The position numbers and the translations under genes are program-made. From NCBI GenBank assembly GCA_947447175.1, contig CANFIM010000007.1:1-40836 (forward strand): a stretch of DNA of 40,836 nucleotides, given 5' to 3'. This document shows, one piece after another, positions 15,968-24,106 of the stretch (positions are counted from its first letter, which is position 1; each line of letters opens with the position of its first letter). Below the pieces are notes generated by a model. It was not told the DNA's origin. It did not search any database and saw only the letters and a program-made list of their open reading frames with translations. Source of the DNA: Acidimicrobiaceae bacterium. GTDB lineage: Bacteria > Actinomycetota > Acidimicrobiia > Acidimicrobiales > Ilumatobacteraceae.

Positions 15968-16860
15968 GCACCACGTTCGCGTCTTTTCGCACGTCGTTGC
16001 GTGAACGCGACGACATTTATATTCTCGCTGCGCTCACTGCGGTATCGGCGTGGGGTATCGGCCCGATTTTGAACAAATCGATGTCGGTGTCGTCATCGAC
16101 CATTGTTTTTTATCGCATCTTGATTGGTGCACCGGTGATGACGGTCATGGCGTATCTCAATGGTGGTCGCATTACGAAAGAACTGTTGCGTAAGTCGTCA
16201 GTACCCGGGTTGTTGTTTGGTGCATCGATGATTGCAGGGTTCGCTGCGTTCCAACACACATCAATCGCCAACTCAACACTTGTCACCACTCTGCAACCAG
16301 TGCTCATTATGTTCGTGGCTCCGAAAATGTTTGGCGAGAAACTCAACGCCCGAAAAATTCTCTATTCGGTCACCGCAATGGCAGGAGTTCTGATAGTGGT
16401 ACTTGCTGCGGCTAGCACCAGTGGTGCACATATCAGTGGTGATTTATTGGCAGTCGTCAATGTGGTGATCTGGACTGCATATTTTGTGATGGCCAAAGTA
16501 AGGCGGCTAGACGGAGTTCACTCGTGGGCTTTCTTGGCCTCAGTGTTTATATGGGCTGCAGTTGTGGCGTTGCCATTTGGTCTTGTCACGAGTAACGACC
16601 TCACTGCGATGACAACAAAAGACTGGGTCTTGATTACCACCATGGCTCTCATTCCTGGCGTTGTGGGGCACGGCATGATGACGTGGTCGCAAAGTCATCT
16701 CGATGTATCGCTTGCATCGTTGCTCGGCTTACTGAGCCCTGTTATCAGTGCTGTCTTAGCATGGCTAATTCTTCATCAAACCCTCACACCAATGCAGTTG
16801 GTGGGGGGACTTGTTGTTCTGGTGTCTATGGGTCTTCTTCTTCGTTCGCAGAACACCTAG
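15964..16860 (+). CDS. EamA/DMT-superfamily transporter
   Basis: 298-residue protein with about ten hydrophobic segments in two EamA repeats. The first repeat opens with LAALTAVSAWGIGPILNKSM, and the second with LAVVNVVIWTAYFVMAKVRR. It also has FQHTSIANSTLVTTLQPVLIM, which is typical of drug/metabolite transporters. Probably an exporter of an amino acid or other metabolite; the substrate is not readable. GTG 15964 overlaps the previous stop by four bases. The first membrane helix is at about residues 20-38. No terminator is obvious before the dioxygenase gene, which starts 30 bases downstream. Confidence 0.88.
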   Translation: MSTTFASFRTSLRERDDIYILAALTAVSAWGIGPILNKSMSVSSSTIVFYRILIGAPVMTVMAYLNGGRITKELLRKSSVPGLLFGASMIAGFAAFQHTSIANSTLVTTLQPVLIMFVAPKMFGEKLNARKILYSVTAMAGVLIVVLAAASTSGAHISGDLLAVVNVVIWTAYFVMAKVRRLDGVHSWAFLASVFIWAAVVALPFGLVTSNDLTAMTTKDWVLITTMALIPGVVGHGMMTWSQSHLDVSLASLLGLLSPVISAVLAWLILHQTLTPMQLVGGLVVLVSMGLLLRSQNT

Positions 16861-16890
16861 TGCTAGAAAGGGATGAGAGGAAGGATTGCT

Positions 16891-17922
16891 ATGACCACTG
16901 AGCCAGCACCAACAATTCCCACCATTGATGTTTCGTCGTTAGCCACGGGTCTTCAATATGACACTGCCGACGCAAAAGCCGTTGCTGCCCTCATTGACAA
17001 AACTTGTCGCAACATGGGTTTCTTGTTGGTGAAGGGCCATGGAGTCTCGCCAGAGACCAAAGCGAACTTCCTGGCGAAGATGAAAGAGTTCTTCAACGAG
17101 CCAGCCGAGAAGAAGAATCAGATTGCTATCGGAAAGAGTGCACACCATCGCGGGTATGTCGGCATGGGAATGGAGAATCTCGAGGGCGCACTTGCCAATA
17201 CCGAATTGGGTAAAACGTACGGCGCCGGAGATGTGAAGGAGTCAATCGACTCTGGCACCGAAGATGGTCCCAACCATCCTGAAGTGATGGCCGGAACTCC
17301 ACTGCACGGACCCAACCAGCTTCCCGATTGGATTCCTGGTTTCAGAGAGGCATGGCAGCAGTATTTCGATGAGTGCTACGAGTCTGTGTTGCGCATACAG
17401 CGAGGTCTCGGCATTGCGCTCGGAGTGGGTGCAGGTTTCTTCGAAGATCAGCCTGGTTATCCATTGTTGAACTTGCGCATGTTGCACTATCCGCCAGAGA
17501 GCAGAGTGAACACAGAAGATGGTCGTATCGGTTGCGGTGCTCATACTGACTACGGCAGCATCACCGTTCTTGCAGACGACGGAGTGGGCGGATTGCAGGT
17601 GAAGCCACGCGATGGTGACTGGATTGATATCAGTATTCCTGAAGATCACCTGGTGGTGAATCTTGCAGACCTGTTAGCTATCTGGACCAATGACCGATAC
17701 GTGTCGAACCCGCACCGCGTGATGAACCCACCGAACACTCATCGCTATTCCATCCCGCTCTTCGTGACACCTCCGTACCACCTGAAGGTAGAGGCGTTGC
17801 CAACGTGTCTCGAACCAGGCGCAGCTCCTAAATACCCACCGATGGTGTCGGGTGAGTACTTGCAAAGCCGCTTTAACGGCACGCACACGTACCGCAACGA
17901 ACTCATGGAGGGTGAGGCGTAA
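16891..17922 (+). CDS. 2-oxoglutarate/Fe(II)-dependent dioxygenase (isopenicillin N synthase-like)
   Basis: 343-residue soluble enzyme with DIOX_N and 2OG-Fe(II) oxygenase domains. The iron triad is H218-D220 in GAHTDYGS and H275 in NPHRV; R285 and S287 in RYS are the expected 2-oxoglutarate contacts. The N-terminus (PTIDVSSLATG, GFLLVKGHGV) is typical. It belongs to the large non-haem group that hydroxylates or desaturates small molecules. Antibiotic synthesis is not implied, since such homologues are common in bacteria without that pathway. GAGGAAGG gives a good ribosome-binding site. It is followed by tRNA-Gly. Confidence 0.9.
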   Translation: MTTEPAPTIPTIDVSSLATGLQYDTADAKAVAALIDKTCRNMGFLLVKGHGVSPETKANFLAKMKEFFNEPAEKKNQIAIGKSAHHRGYVGMGMENLEGALANTELGKTYGAGDVKESIDSGTEDGPNHPEVMAGTPLHGPNQLPDWIPGFREAWQQYFDECYESVLRIQRGLGIALGVGAGFFEDQPGYPLLNLRMLHYPPESRVNTEDGRIGCGAHTDYGSITVLADDGVGGLQVKPRDGDWIDISIPEDHLVVNLADLLAIWTNDRYVSNPHRVMNPPNTHRYSIPLFVTPPYHLKVEALPTCLEPGAAPKYPPMVSGEYLQSRFNGTHTYRNELMEGEA

Positions 17923-17940
17923 GCCCTCTGACCCTTTATT

Positions 17941-17957
17941 CATGGGGTTGCCCCGTG
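17941..17957 (+). terminator. Candidate hairpin after the dioxygenase gene
   Basis: A 7-bp stem (17941-17947 with 17951-17957, one G-U) with a TTG loop, 18 bases after the stop. It has no T-run, so it is a weak terminator candidate. Confidence 0.35.
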
Positions 17958-17978
17958 GTGCAAGCGGGGTTTGGTCGC

Positions 17979-17984
17979 TATATT
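17979..17984 (+). promoter_or_regulatory. -10 box of tRNA-Gly
   Basis: TATATT lies 13 bases before the first base of the mature tRNA, leaving a leader of about six bases after a start at +7. No good -35 box is seen. Confidence 0.5.
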
Positions 17985-17997
17985 GGAGCCCACACAT

Positions 17998-18073
17998 GCG
18001 GATGTGGCTCAGTTGGTAGAGCATCACCTTGCCAAGGTGAGGGTCGCGAGTTCGAATCTCGTCATCCGCTCCA
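17998..18073 (+). tRNA. tRNA-Gly (GCC)
   Basis: Cloverleaf by eye: 7-bp acceptor GCGGATG with CATCCGC, D-arm GGCTCAGTTGGTAGAGC, anticodon stem CACCT/AGGTG with loop TTGCCAA (anticodon GCC), T-arm with GTTCGAATC. A discriminator T and the encoded CCA end the gene. It decodes GGC/GGU. Confidence 0.98.
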
Positions 18074-18076
18074 AGA

Positions 18077-18110
18077 AACCCCGGTGCTTAGCGCCGGGGT
18101 TCTTTCTTTT
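18077..18110 (+). terminator. Strong intrinsic terminator after tRNA-Gly
   Basis: An 8-bp AACCCCGG/CCGGGGTT stem, extended by TGC with GCG inside (one G-U), is followed by TCTTTCTTTT. It starts three bases after the CCA end. Confidence 0.9.
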
Positions 18111-18150
18111 CCCGCCTAGTTGGGGTTCGTTCATGGCGCACGTTGCTCTC

Positions 18151-18156
18151 TAATCT
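18151..18156 (+). promoter_or_regulatory. -10 box for leaderless acyl-CoA dehydrogenase gene
   Basis: TAATCT is followed by six bases and the ATG at 18163. This spacing rules out the in-frame GTG at 18157, which would sit directly on the box. Confidence 0.6.
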
Positions 18157-18162
18157 GTGGGA

Positions 18163-19416
18163 ATGGACCTTTCTTACCCACCCGAAGCAGCCGCCTATCG
18201 CGAGAAGGTACGTACCTTCCTTTCTTCAAATCTTCCAAAGGACTGGAAGGGCATTGGCGCAATGAACCATGCCGACGCAGCAGAGTTCACCGAAAAGTGG
18301 CGCGTCATTCTCAGTGAGAACGATTACCTCGCTGTGAACTGGCCAAAGGAATACGGCGGTGCAGGTCTTACTGCACTTGAAAGTGTGATTCTTGCTGAAG
18401 AGTTTGCGAAGGCAGGCGTACCTGCCGGTGGCCCTAACGACGGTTTCGGAATCGGCATGTTGGGTAACACCATTCAGGTGTGGGGAACAGAAGAGCAAAA
18501 GAAGCACTTCCTTCCTCGCGTTCTCTCGGGTGAAGACAGGTGGTGTCAGGGTTATTCAGAACCAGCTGCTGGTTCAGACCTTGGCAACCTGGGTTGTCGC
18601 GCTGAACTCGACGGCGACGAGTGGGTCATCAATGGTCAAAAGATCTGGACATCTGCAGGTCACCTTGCGAACCACATCTTCGTGTTGGCTCGTACCAACG
18701 TGGAAAATGTGAAGCACAAGGGAATTTCATTCTTGTTGGTTGATATGCGCCAGAAGGGCGTGGAAGTTCGTCCTATCAAGATGATGTCGGGTGACTCTGA
18801 GTTCAACGAGGTGTTCTTCTCTGATGCGCGTTGTCCAAAAGAAAATGTCATTGGCGAAGTCAATGGTGGTTGGGCAGTGGCAATGACCTTGCTGGGCAAC
18901 GAGCGTGGTGCAGCAGCTGCAGTGACTGGCATTTCATTCCGCGGTGAGCTCGACAAGTTGCGCTCACTTGCTGAAGCGAAGGGTGCATTCGAAGATCCTT
19001 CAATTCGTCAACGTTTTGCCAAGTGCTATACAAAAGTTGAAATCATGCGCTTCATGGGTTACCAAGCGCTCACTAGTTTCCTTCACGGCACAAAGCCAGG
19101 CGCAGGTGCATCAATCGGCAAGTTGTGGTGGAGTGAGTACCACAAGGAACTCACAGAATTGTCGGTTGACATTCTTGGTGCAGATGCACTTGTTCCTACA
19201 GGTCAAACACCTCACACCGCATTCACCACCGACTCGGTTGGTTCACCTAATGACAGCGCGAACTGGGTGGGCGTTTTCCTAAATGCTCGCGCCGGAACCA
19301 TTTACGCCGGCACCTCTCAGGTGCAAAAGGGCATTGTGGGTGAGCAGATTCTTGGTCTTCCGAAAGAACCACGCGCAGACGGCGGTCCTTGGAACACCAT
19401 TCCTGGCCACGGCTGA
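18163..19416 (+). CDS. Acyl-CoA dehydrogenase
   Basis: 417-residue FAD-dependent dehydrogenase that introduces an alpha-beta double bond in acyl-CoA esters. MDLSYPPEAAAYR is a typical actinobacterial FadE opening. CQGYSEPAAGSDLGNL and VINGQKIWTSAG are the FAD/substrate motifs, and AGTIYAGTSQVQKGIVGEQILGLPKE the C-terminal signature. I did not pin the catalytic base. It is the first gene of a catabolic island and probably forms an operon with the luciferase-like gene 16 bases downstream. A second, similar FadE is at 22816. The substrate could be a fatty, branched or cyclic acyl chain. Confidence 0.93.
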   Translation: MDLSYPPEAAAYREKVRTFLSSNLPKDWKGIGAMNHADAAEFTEKWRVILSENDYLAVNWPKEYGGAGLTALESVILAEEFAKAGVPAGGPNDGFGIGMLGNTIQVWGTEEQKKHFLPRVLSGEDRWCQGYSEPAAGSDLGNLGCRAELDGDEWVINGQKIWTSAGHLANHIFVLARTNVENVKHKGISFLLVDMRQKGVEVRPIKMMSGDSEFNEVFFSDARCPKENVIGEVNGGWAVAMTLLGNERGAAAAVTGISFRGELDKLRSLAEAKGAFEDPSIRQRFAKCYTKVEIMRFMGYQALTSFLHGTKPGAGASIGKLWWSEYHKELTELSVDILGADALVPTGQTPHTAFTTDSVGSPNDSANWVGVFLNARAGTIYAGTSQVQKGIVGEQILGLPKEPRADGGPWNTIPGHG

Positions 19417-19432
19417 TTTCGGAGAAACAACA

Positions 19433-20368
19433 ATGGTGCAGTTCGGCGTTCATCTTGGGGCGCAAAACGCCACTGTTGAGGAACTGAGAACCCTTTGGAA
19501 ATATCTCGATGCACAACGCATCGATTGGATTTCTTTGTGGGATCATCTCTACGAAGCTCCACCCGCAGGTGGAACGCAACCACACTTTGAAGCCTTCTCG
19601 ATGCTCGGGGCTCTTGCTGTTGATACATCGCATGCTCGCTTGGGTTGTTTGGTGTTCTGTTCCCAGTACCGCAACGTTGGTGTTCTGATGAAGGGGGCAA
19701 TCTCGGTTGATCATCTTTCTCGCGGTCGATTTGAACTCGGCATGGGTAGTGGGTGGCATGACCAAGAAGCGCAAGCGTTTGGTTTTGACTTCCCATCTCA
19801 AGGTGAGCGGTTCAAAGTTCTTGAAGGACAAATGCAAGCTGTCAACAAGTGGCGTGCAGGCGAAAGGGTGACGCAGTCGTCTCCCAGTCTTGAACTTCGC
19901 GATGCATCCATGGTTCCTGGTCCGCAAGGAAAGATGCCGTTGTGGATTGGCGGGCTTGGGCCAAAGCAAACGTTGCGCATGGCCGGTGCATATGCAGATG
20001 GTTGGAACGCGGCGTATGCAAGTCCGACGCAATACAAAGAACTTAATGGCATTCTTGATGATTGGTGCGAGAAAGCGGGCCGTGCCCCCTCTGCTGTAGA
20101 GCGAAGCATCAACTTGTCGTTTGGGTTGAGCACTGATGACATCGGTGTTGTGAAGGCTCAATTGCAAACGCAATGGGGCGCAACATCTGAACGCATCATC
20201 TCTGGTTCGTTATTGGGCAGGCCCGAGGATGCAATGGAGCAAATTGCGCCATTCGTTGAAGCTGGTGCACAACTCATCAACATTGCGATTCGTCCACCAT
20301 GGCCTCAAGAGCTTGTGGCTGAGTACGTAGAGACAATCATTCCAATGATGAAAAAGGAATGGTTGTAA
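19433..20368 (+). CDS. Luciferase-like (LLM class) F420-type oxidoreductase
   Basis: 311-residue TIM-barrel protein of the bacterial-luciferase superfamily, probably F420- or flavin-dependent. WISLWDHLYEAP, SRGRFELGMGSGWHDQEAQAFG and KMPLWIGGLGPKQTLRMAGAYADGWNA are family motifs. F420 rather than FMN is inferred from actinobacterial relatives. ATG 19433 has GGAGAA 6 bases upstream. Its close paralogue follows in tandem at 20378; both probably act on a shared catabolic substrate class. The TAA stop of this gene lies inside the -10 box of the paralogue. Confidence 0.9.
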   Translation: MVQFGVHLGAQNATVEELRTLWKYLDAQRIDWISLWDHLYEAPPAGGTQPHFEAFSMLGALAVDTSHARLGCLVFCSQYRNVGVLMKGAISVDHLSRGRFELGMGSGWHDQEAQAFGFDFPSQGERFKVLEGQMQAVNKWRAGERVTQSSPSLELRDASMVPGPQGKMPLWIGGLGPKQTLRMAGAYADGWNAAYASPTQYKELNGILDDWCEKAGRAPSAVERSINLSFGLSTDDIGVVKAQLQTQWGATSERIISGSLLGRPEDAMEQIAPFVEAGAQLINIAIRPPWPQELVAEYVETIIPMMKKEWL

Positions 20369-20371
20369 TCT
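20366..20371 (+). promoter_or_regulatory. -10 box for leaderless LLM gene, overlapping a stop codon
   Basis: TAATCT includes the TAA stop of the preceding gene (20366-20368) and lies 6 bases before the ATG at 20378. The downstream gene could therefore be transcribed separately. No Shine-Dalgarno sequence precedes that ATG. Confidence 0.55.
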
Positions 20372-20377
20372 CCTGAT

Positions 20378-21127
20378 ATGAAAATCGGAGTACAACTTCA
20401 CCCGCAGGCAACAACTCTCAAGGAAATTCGAAACGCATGGCGCGCTGCTGATGCGCTTGGTGTTGACTCAATTTGGGTATGGGATCATTTCTATCCGTTG
20501 TACGGCGACCCCGATGCGCCACATTTCGAGGCATACACACTTCTCGCCGCAATGGCCGCCGATACGTGTCACTCAACAATTGGCGCACTAGTTACCTGCT
20601 TCACCTATCGCAATCCTCAGTTGCTCGCAGACATGTCGCGCACCATTGACCACATCTCCGATGGACGCTTTGTTCTCGGTATTGGCTCAGGTTGGTTCGA
20701 ACGCGATTACACGGAATACGGATACGAATTCGGAACTGCTCCCGAACGCTTGAAGCTTTTGCGCGATGGCATTCCCGTGATCAAAGAACGATTGTCAAAG
20801 TTGAATCCGGGCCCTGTCAACGGCACGATTCCGCTCTTGATAGGTGGAAGCGGAGAGAAAGTGACTCTCAAGCTCACTGCTCAATATGCCGATGCCCACA
20901 ATGCTTTTGGGCCCGTTGACAATTTCAAGCACAAAATGGAAGTACTTGATAAATGGTGCGCAGAATTGGGTCGTAACCCACGAGACATTGAACGCACTGT
21001 TGGCATCAGCGTTGCGGAACTTGAGCAAGCTGATGAATACGCAGCAGCCGGTGCTGATCACCTCATTGTCATGTTGGGGAACCCCTACGACATGACCGCA
21101 GTTGAAAAGTTCATGGCGAAGAAGTAG
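20378..21127 (+). CDS. Luciferase-like (LLM class) F420-type oxidoreductase, shorter paralogue
   Basis: 249-residue paralogue of the preceding protein, sharing the layout IWVWDHFYP, TIDHISDGRFVLGIGSGWFERDY, PLLIGGSGEKVTLKLTAQYADAHN. It is 62 residues shorter, mainly through a shorter loop region after the mid-protein DGIPVIKERLSK and a trimmed C-terminal part, which is below the common 280-340 of the family. No frameshift is needed, so it looks like a compact functional form. Tandem duplication followed by divergence is the simplest origin. It ends 60 bases before the enoyl-CoA hydratase gene. Confidence 0.88.
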   Translation: MKIGVQLHPQATTLKEIRNAWRAADALGVDSIWVWDHFYPLYGDPDAPHFEAYTLLAAMAADTCHSTIGALVTCFTYRNPQLLADMSRTIDHISDGRFVLGIGSGWFERDYTEYGYEFGTAPERLKLLRDGIPVIKERLSKLNPGPVNGTIPLLIGGSGEKVTLKLTAQYADAHNAFGPVDNFKHKMEVLDKWCAELGRNPRDIERTVGISVAELEQADEYAAAGADHLIVMLGNPYDMTAVEKFMAKK

Positions 21128-21156
21128 CTCCGCTTTCTCCTTTCATGAATTGCAGC

Positions 21157-21162
21157 ACTACG
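21157..21162 (+). promoter_or_regulatory. Candidate -10 box before enoyl-CoA hydratase
   Basis: TACGGT lies 25 bases before the ATG at 21188. Together with the GGAAAGG site this would be a normal leadered transcript. Confidence 0.35.
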
Positions 21163-21187
21163 GTGCCGCTAACGGAAAGGTATTCGT

Positions 21188-21991
21188 ATGAACCTAGAAA
21201 CGGTCCTCTATGAAGTGGTCGACGGCGTTGCAGTAGTCACCCTGAATCGTCCTGAGGCGATGAACGCATGGACACCTCAACTCAGTGATGAACTGAATCT
21301 GGCAATGGGTGCCGCCGACGAAGACGACAATGTTCGCGCCGTTGTAGTCACGGGTGCGGGCAAAGCCTTTTGCGCAGGTGCGGACTTGAGCGGTGGCGAA
21401 GGTGGATTTCGTTCTGGCAGTGCAGGCGAACAACCCGGGAAGCGTTTATTGCCATACAAGGTGCGCAAGCCAGTGATTGCTGCCATCAATGGTCATGCAG
21501 TTGGTGTGGGTATTACGTATCCGTTGTTGTGCGACATTCGCATTGCGTCTGACTCAGCGAAAATTCAGTTTGCCATGGTTCGCAGAGGCGTGATTCCAGA
21601 GTTGGGATCTCATGTTCTGTTACCGCGCATTATTGGTTTCTCGAAGGCTGCAGATTTATTACTCACAGGTCGCTTAATGGTGGGTATCGAGGCCAAGGAG
21701 TGGGGAGTCGTATCAGAGGTTTTGCCTGCAGACCAAGTTCTTCCACGAGCCATGGAAATTGCGCGTGACATCGCCGTGAACACAGCGCCGGTTTCGTCAG
21801 CAATCGCTAAACAGTTGATGTGGCGCGGACTCACCATGCCAGTTGACGAGATGATTCAAGAAGAAGGACGACTGCTTCAGCATGTGATCAACGGGCCTGA
21901 TTCCAGTGAAGGAGTACGTGCGTTCTTTGAACGGCGTGACCCTCAGTGGACAATGACTGTCTCGACCGACATGCCGCCATCGCGAGACTAA
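21188..21991 (+). CDS. Enoyl-CoA hydratase/isomerase family protein
   Basis: 267-residue crotonase-fold enzyme that hydrates (or isomerises) enoyl-CoA. TLNRPEAMNAW, VVTGAGKAFCAGADLSGG (57-70, oxyanion loop) and AINGHAVGVGITYPLLCDIRIAS (99-121) are classical motifs. The family's second glutamate is at E138 (GVIPELGS); the first catalytic Glu of classic hydratases is not clear, so an isomerase or hydrolase role is possible. A GGAAAGG site precedes the ATG. It lies between the LLM genes and an alpha/beta hydrolase, in a run consistent with a beta-oxidation-like pathway for an unusual acyl chain. Confidence 0.92.
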   Translation: MNLETVLYEVVDGVAVVTLNRPEAMNAWTPQLSDELNLAMGAADEDDNVRAVVVTGAGKAFCAGADLSGGEGGFRSGSAGEQPGKRLLPYKVRKPVIAAINGHAVGVGITYPLLCDIRIASDSAKIQFAMVRRGVIPELGSHVLLPRIIGFSKAADLLLTGRLMVGIEAKEWGVVSEVLPADQVLPRAMEIARDIAVNTAPVSSAIAKQLMWRGLTMPVDEMIQEEGRLLQHVINGPDSSEGVRAFFERRDPQWTMTVSTDMPPSRD

Positions 21992-21994
21992 GGT
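21989..21994 (+). promoter_or_regulatory. -10-like box overlapping the stop of the hydratase gene
   Basis: TAAGGT contains the hydratase TAA stop (21989-21991) and lies 7 bases before the ATG at 22002. The same sequence could serve as a weak AAGG ribosome-binding site, so the call is ambiguous. Confidence 0.4.
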
Positions 21995-22001
21995 GTCGAA
22001 T

Positions 22002-22778
22002 ATGAATACAGCGCAACTCAACGGAACAACCATCGCTTATGAAGACAACGGCGGTACGGGTCCCGTAGTCATTCTTAGTCACGGATATCTCATGGACCAC
22101 ACCATGTTCGATGAGCAAGTGAAGGCATTGAAGAGCTCGTACAGAGTCATCACGTGGGACGAGCGCGGATTCGGCGGCACAAAAGCCACAGGCGATTTCA
22201 CTTATTGGGATTCAGCAAACGATGTTTTGGCACTTCTCGACCACCTCGGAATTGAGTCAGCCATTGTTGGCGGTATGTCTCAGGGTGGATTCTTGTCATT
22301 GCGCGTTGCACTCACAGCCCCAGAGCGCGTGAAGGCCCTCATACTTCTTGATACGCAAGCAGGCACGGAAGACCCTGCATCGATAGAGCCATACAACGCA
22401 ATGTTGGCAGCGTGGCTTGAGCACGGCGTAGCAGTAGTGCAAGACGTGATTGCAAGCCTCATCCTCGGGCCCGGAGAATGGCCCGAGTGGTTTGCCAAGT
22501 GGGCGGCAATTACACCCGATCAAGTGTTGCCTGCCTTTAATTGCCTCATGCATCGTGACGACATCACTGGTCGCCTCGGCGAAATCACGTGCCCTGCACT
22601 CATCGTGCATGGCACCGCAGATGCATCAATTCCATTCACGAAAGCGGAAGAACTGCGGGACAAGATTGCTGGCACCACCACGCTTGTTGCAATCGAAGGT
22701 GGCCCGCATGCGGCAAACATGACTCACGCAGAACCTGTAAATAAGGCGATTCTCCAGTTCTTGTCCACGCTTGGCTAG
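22002..22778 (+). CDS. Alpha/beta hydrolase
   Basis: 258-residue soluble hydrolase. The nucleophile elbow is GMSQGG, the oxyanion loop LSHGYLMDHTMFD, the acid VHGTADASIP and the base GGPHAANMTH. WDERGFGGT is a typical strand-loop after the second beta strand. No signal peptide, so cytoplasmic. It may hydrolyse an ester, lactone or C-C bond product in the catabolic pathway; substrate not readable. ATG 22002 is preferred over the in-frame GTG 21993, which overlaps the TAAGGT box. The gene is followed by a second acyl-CoA dehydrogenase. Confidence 0.9.
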   Translation: MNTAQLNGTTIAYEDNGGTGPVVILSHGYLMDHTMFDEQVKALKSSYRVITWDERGFGGTKATGDFTYWDSANDVLALLDHLGIESAIVGGMSQGGFLSLRVALTAPERVKALILLDTQAGTEDPASIEPYNAMLAAWLEHGVAVVQDVIASLILGPGEWPEWFAKWAAITPDQVLPAFNCLMHRDDITGRLGEITCPALIVHGTADASIPFTKAEELRDKIAGTTTLVAIEGGPHAANMTHAEPVNKAILQFLSTLG

Positions 22779-22815
22779 ATGAAAGAATGTCACCCAGGAA
22801 TTGTCAGGGGGACAC

Positions 22816-24048
22816 ATGCCATTAGAACTTGATCTCGGTCCAGCAGCGCAAGCTTTCCGTACGGAATTGCGCGAGTGGTTGGAAGTAAACAAGCCAAAAG
22901 AACTCATTGGTGTATCAGCTGATCAGTTGGCGCGCGGTGGCCAAGTAAAGGGCGCAAGTGAGTGGGCAAAGAAGCTCACCGAAGCTGGATACATGTGCGT
23001 GTCATGGCCAAAGGAATACGGCGGCCGCGGACTCACCGGTGTTGAAGTAGCAGTTCTCAATGAAGAGTTCGCGCGTGCTCAGGTTCCCCGCATCACACGA
23101 GGCATGGGCGAATGGCTTGTGGGTCCTTCCATCATCGTGTGGGGTACTGATGAGCAAAAGAAGCGATTCCTTCCGCGCATTATCGACGGCACCGATCGTT
23201 ACTGCCAGGGTTTCTCTGAACCCGATGCTGGTTCCGACCTTGCGGCATTGAAGACCCGCGGCATCATTGATGGCGAAGAAGTTGTTATCACTGGCCAAAA
23301 GGTATGGACCTCTGGTGCAACCGAAGCGAACATGATGTTTTGCTTGGCTCGTACAGACCAAGATGTGCCGAAGCACCAGGGCATCTCGTACGTACTCACA
23401 CCAATGTTCAAAGAAGACGGTTCGTCAAACGGCGTGGAACTTCGCCCCATTAAGCAGCCTCACGGTGGTTCTCACTTCACCGAGACATTCCTCACCGATA
23501 CGCGCGCACCAGTCGCCAACATCATTGGTGGAATGAACAATGGTTGGCGCGTCACCATGACAACACTCGGAAACGAGCGTGGTGGTCATGCAACAACTCA
23601 GCACGTGGAATACACCAAGCAGTTCTGGGAAGGTGTTGAACTTCTCAAGGCAAAGGGTGTTACGAACGACCCCACCATTCGTCAAAATCTTGCATGGGCG
23701 TTCTCGCATGTCGAAATCATGCGCTTCCAAGGTTTGAAGCTGTTGTCCGAAGTGATGGCTCGTAAAGAACCTGGTCCGGCTGCATCAATCAACAAGATGT
23801 TCTGGTCAGAGTACGCACAGAAGTTCACTGCATTCATGATGAATGCCAGGGGTGCTGAGTCGATGCTGATCGAAGATGATCGTGACGGCAAGTACGTTGC
23901 TGACCGCTGGACAAGTTCCTTCTTCCAGCATCGTTCCTCCACCATTTGGGGTGGAACGGCTCAAGTGCAGCGAAACATTGTGGGCGAGCGAGTCTTGGGT
24001 CTTCCAAAAGAGCCAGACCCCAACAAGCCACGCCCCGCTGCCGGCTGA
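22816..24048 (+). CDS. Acyl-CoA dehydrogenase
   Basis: 410-residue FAD-dependent acyl-CoA dehydrogenase, paralogous to the one at 18163. CQGFSEPDAGSDLAALKTR, VITGQKVWTSGA and SSTIWGGTAQVQRNIVGERVLGLPKE are the family motifs. The two share the same domain order and C-terminal QVQ..IVGE..LGLPKEP ending, so they may form the heteromeric FadE type found in actinobacterial steroid catabolism; that is inference, since such pairs are usually adjacent. ATG 22816 has a CAGGGGGA site. It closes the catabolic island, with the envelope-glycan cluster starting 58 bases later. Confidence 0.93.
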   Translation: MPLELDLGPAAQAFRTELREWLEVNKPKELIGVSADQLARGGQVKGASEWAKKLTEAGYMCVSWPKEYGGRGLTGVEVAVLNEEFARAQVPRITRGMGEWLVGPSIIVWGTDEQKKRFLPRIIDGTDRYCQGFSEPDAGSDLAALKTRGIIDGEEVVITGQKVWTSGATEANMMFCLARTDQDVPKHQGISYVLTPMFKEDGSSNGVELRPIKQPHGGSHFTETFLTDTRAPVANIIGGMNNGWRVTMTTLGNERGGHATTQHVEYTKQFWEGVELLKAKGVTNDPTIRQNLAWAFSHVEIMRFQGLKLLSEVMARKEPGPAASINKMFWSEYAQKFTAFMMNARGAESMLIEDDRDGKYVADRWTSSFFQHRSSTIWGGTAQVQRNIVGERVLGLPKEPDPNKPRPAAG

Positions 24049-24094
24049 TTTCCCTCGACTCGTAGGGCTACCTGTTTGACGGGTGGCACGAAAG

Positions 24095-24100
24095 TAGGGT
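24095..24100 (+). promoter_or_regulatory. -10 box for leaderless GT-C gene
   Basis: TAGGGT is followed by TTCCCT and the GTG at 24107, giving the same 6-base spacing as other leaderless genes here. It supports GTG 24107 over ATG 24119. Confidence 0.6.
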
Positions 24101-24106
24101 TTCCCT

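Noticed and set aside
17998-18073. Possible integration site at tRNA-Gly
   Set aside because: No integrase, phage gene or partial tRNA repeat is near it; a strong terminator follows directly.
19247-20173. 308-codon minus-strand open frame opposite the luciferase-like gene
   Set aside because: It is antisense to a clear LLM gene, shows no family motifs, and its composition (many Arg, His, Cys) is that of a shadow frame.
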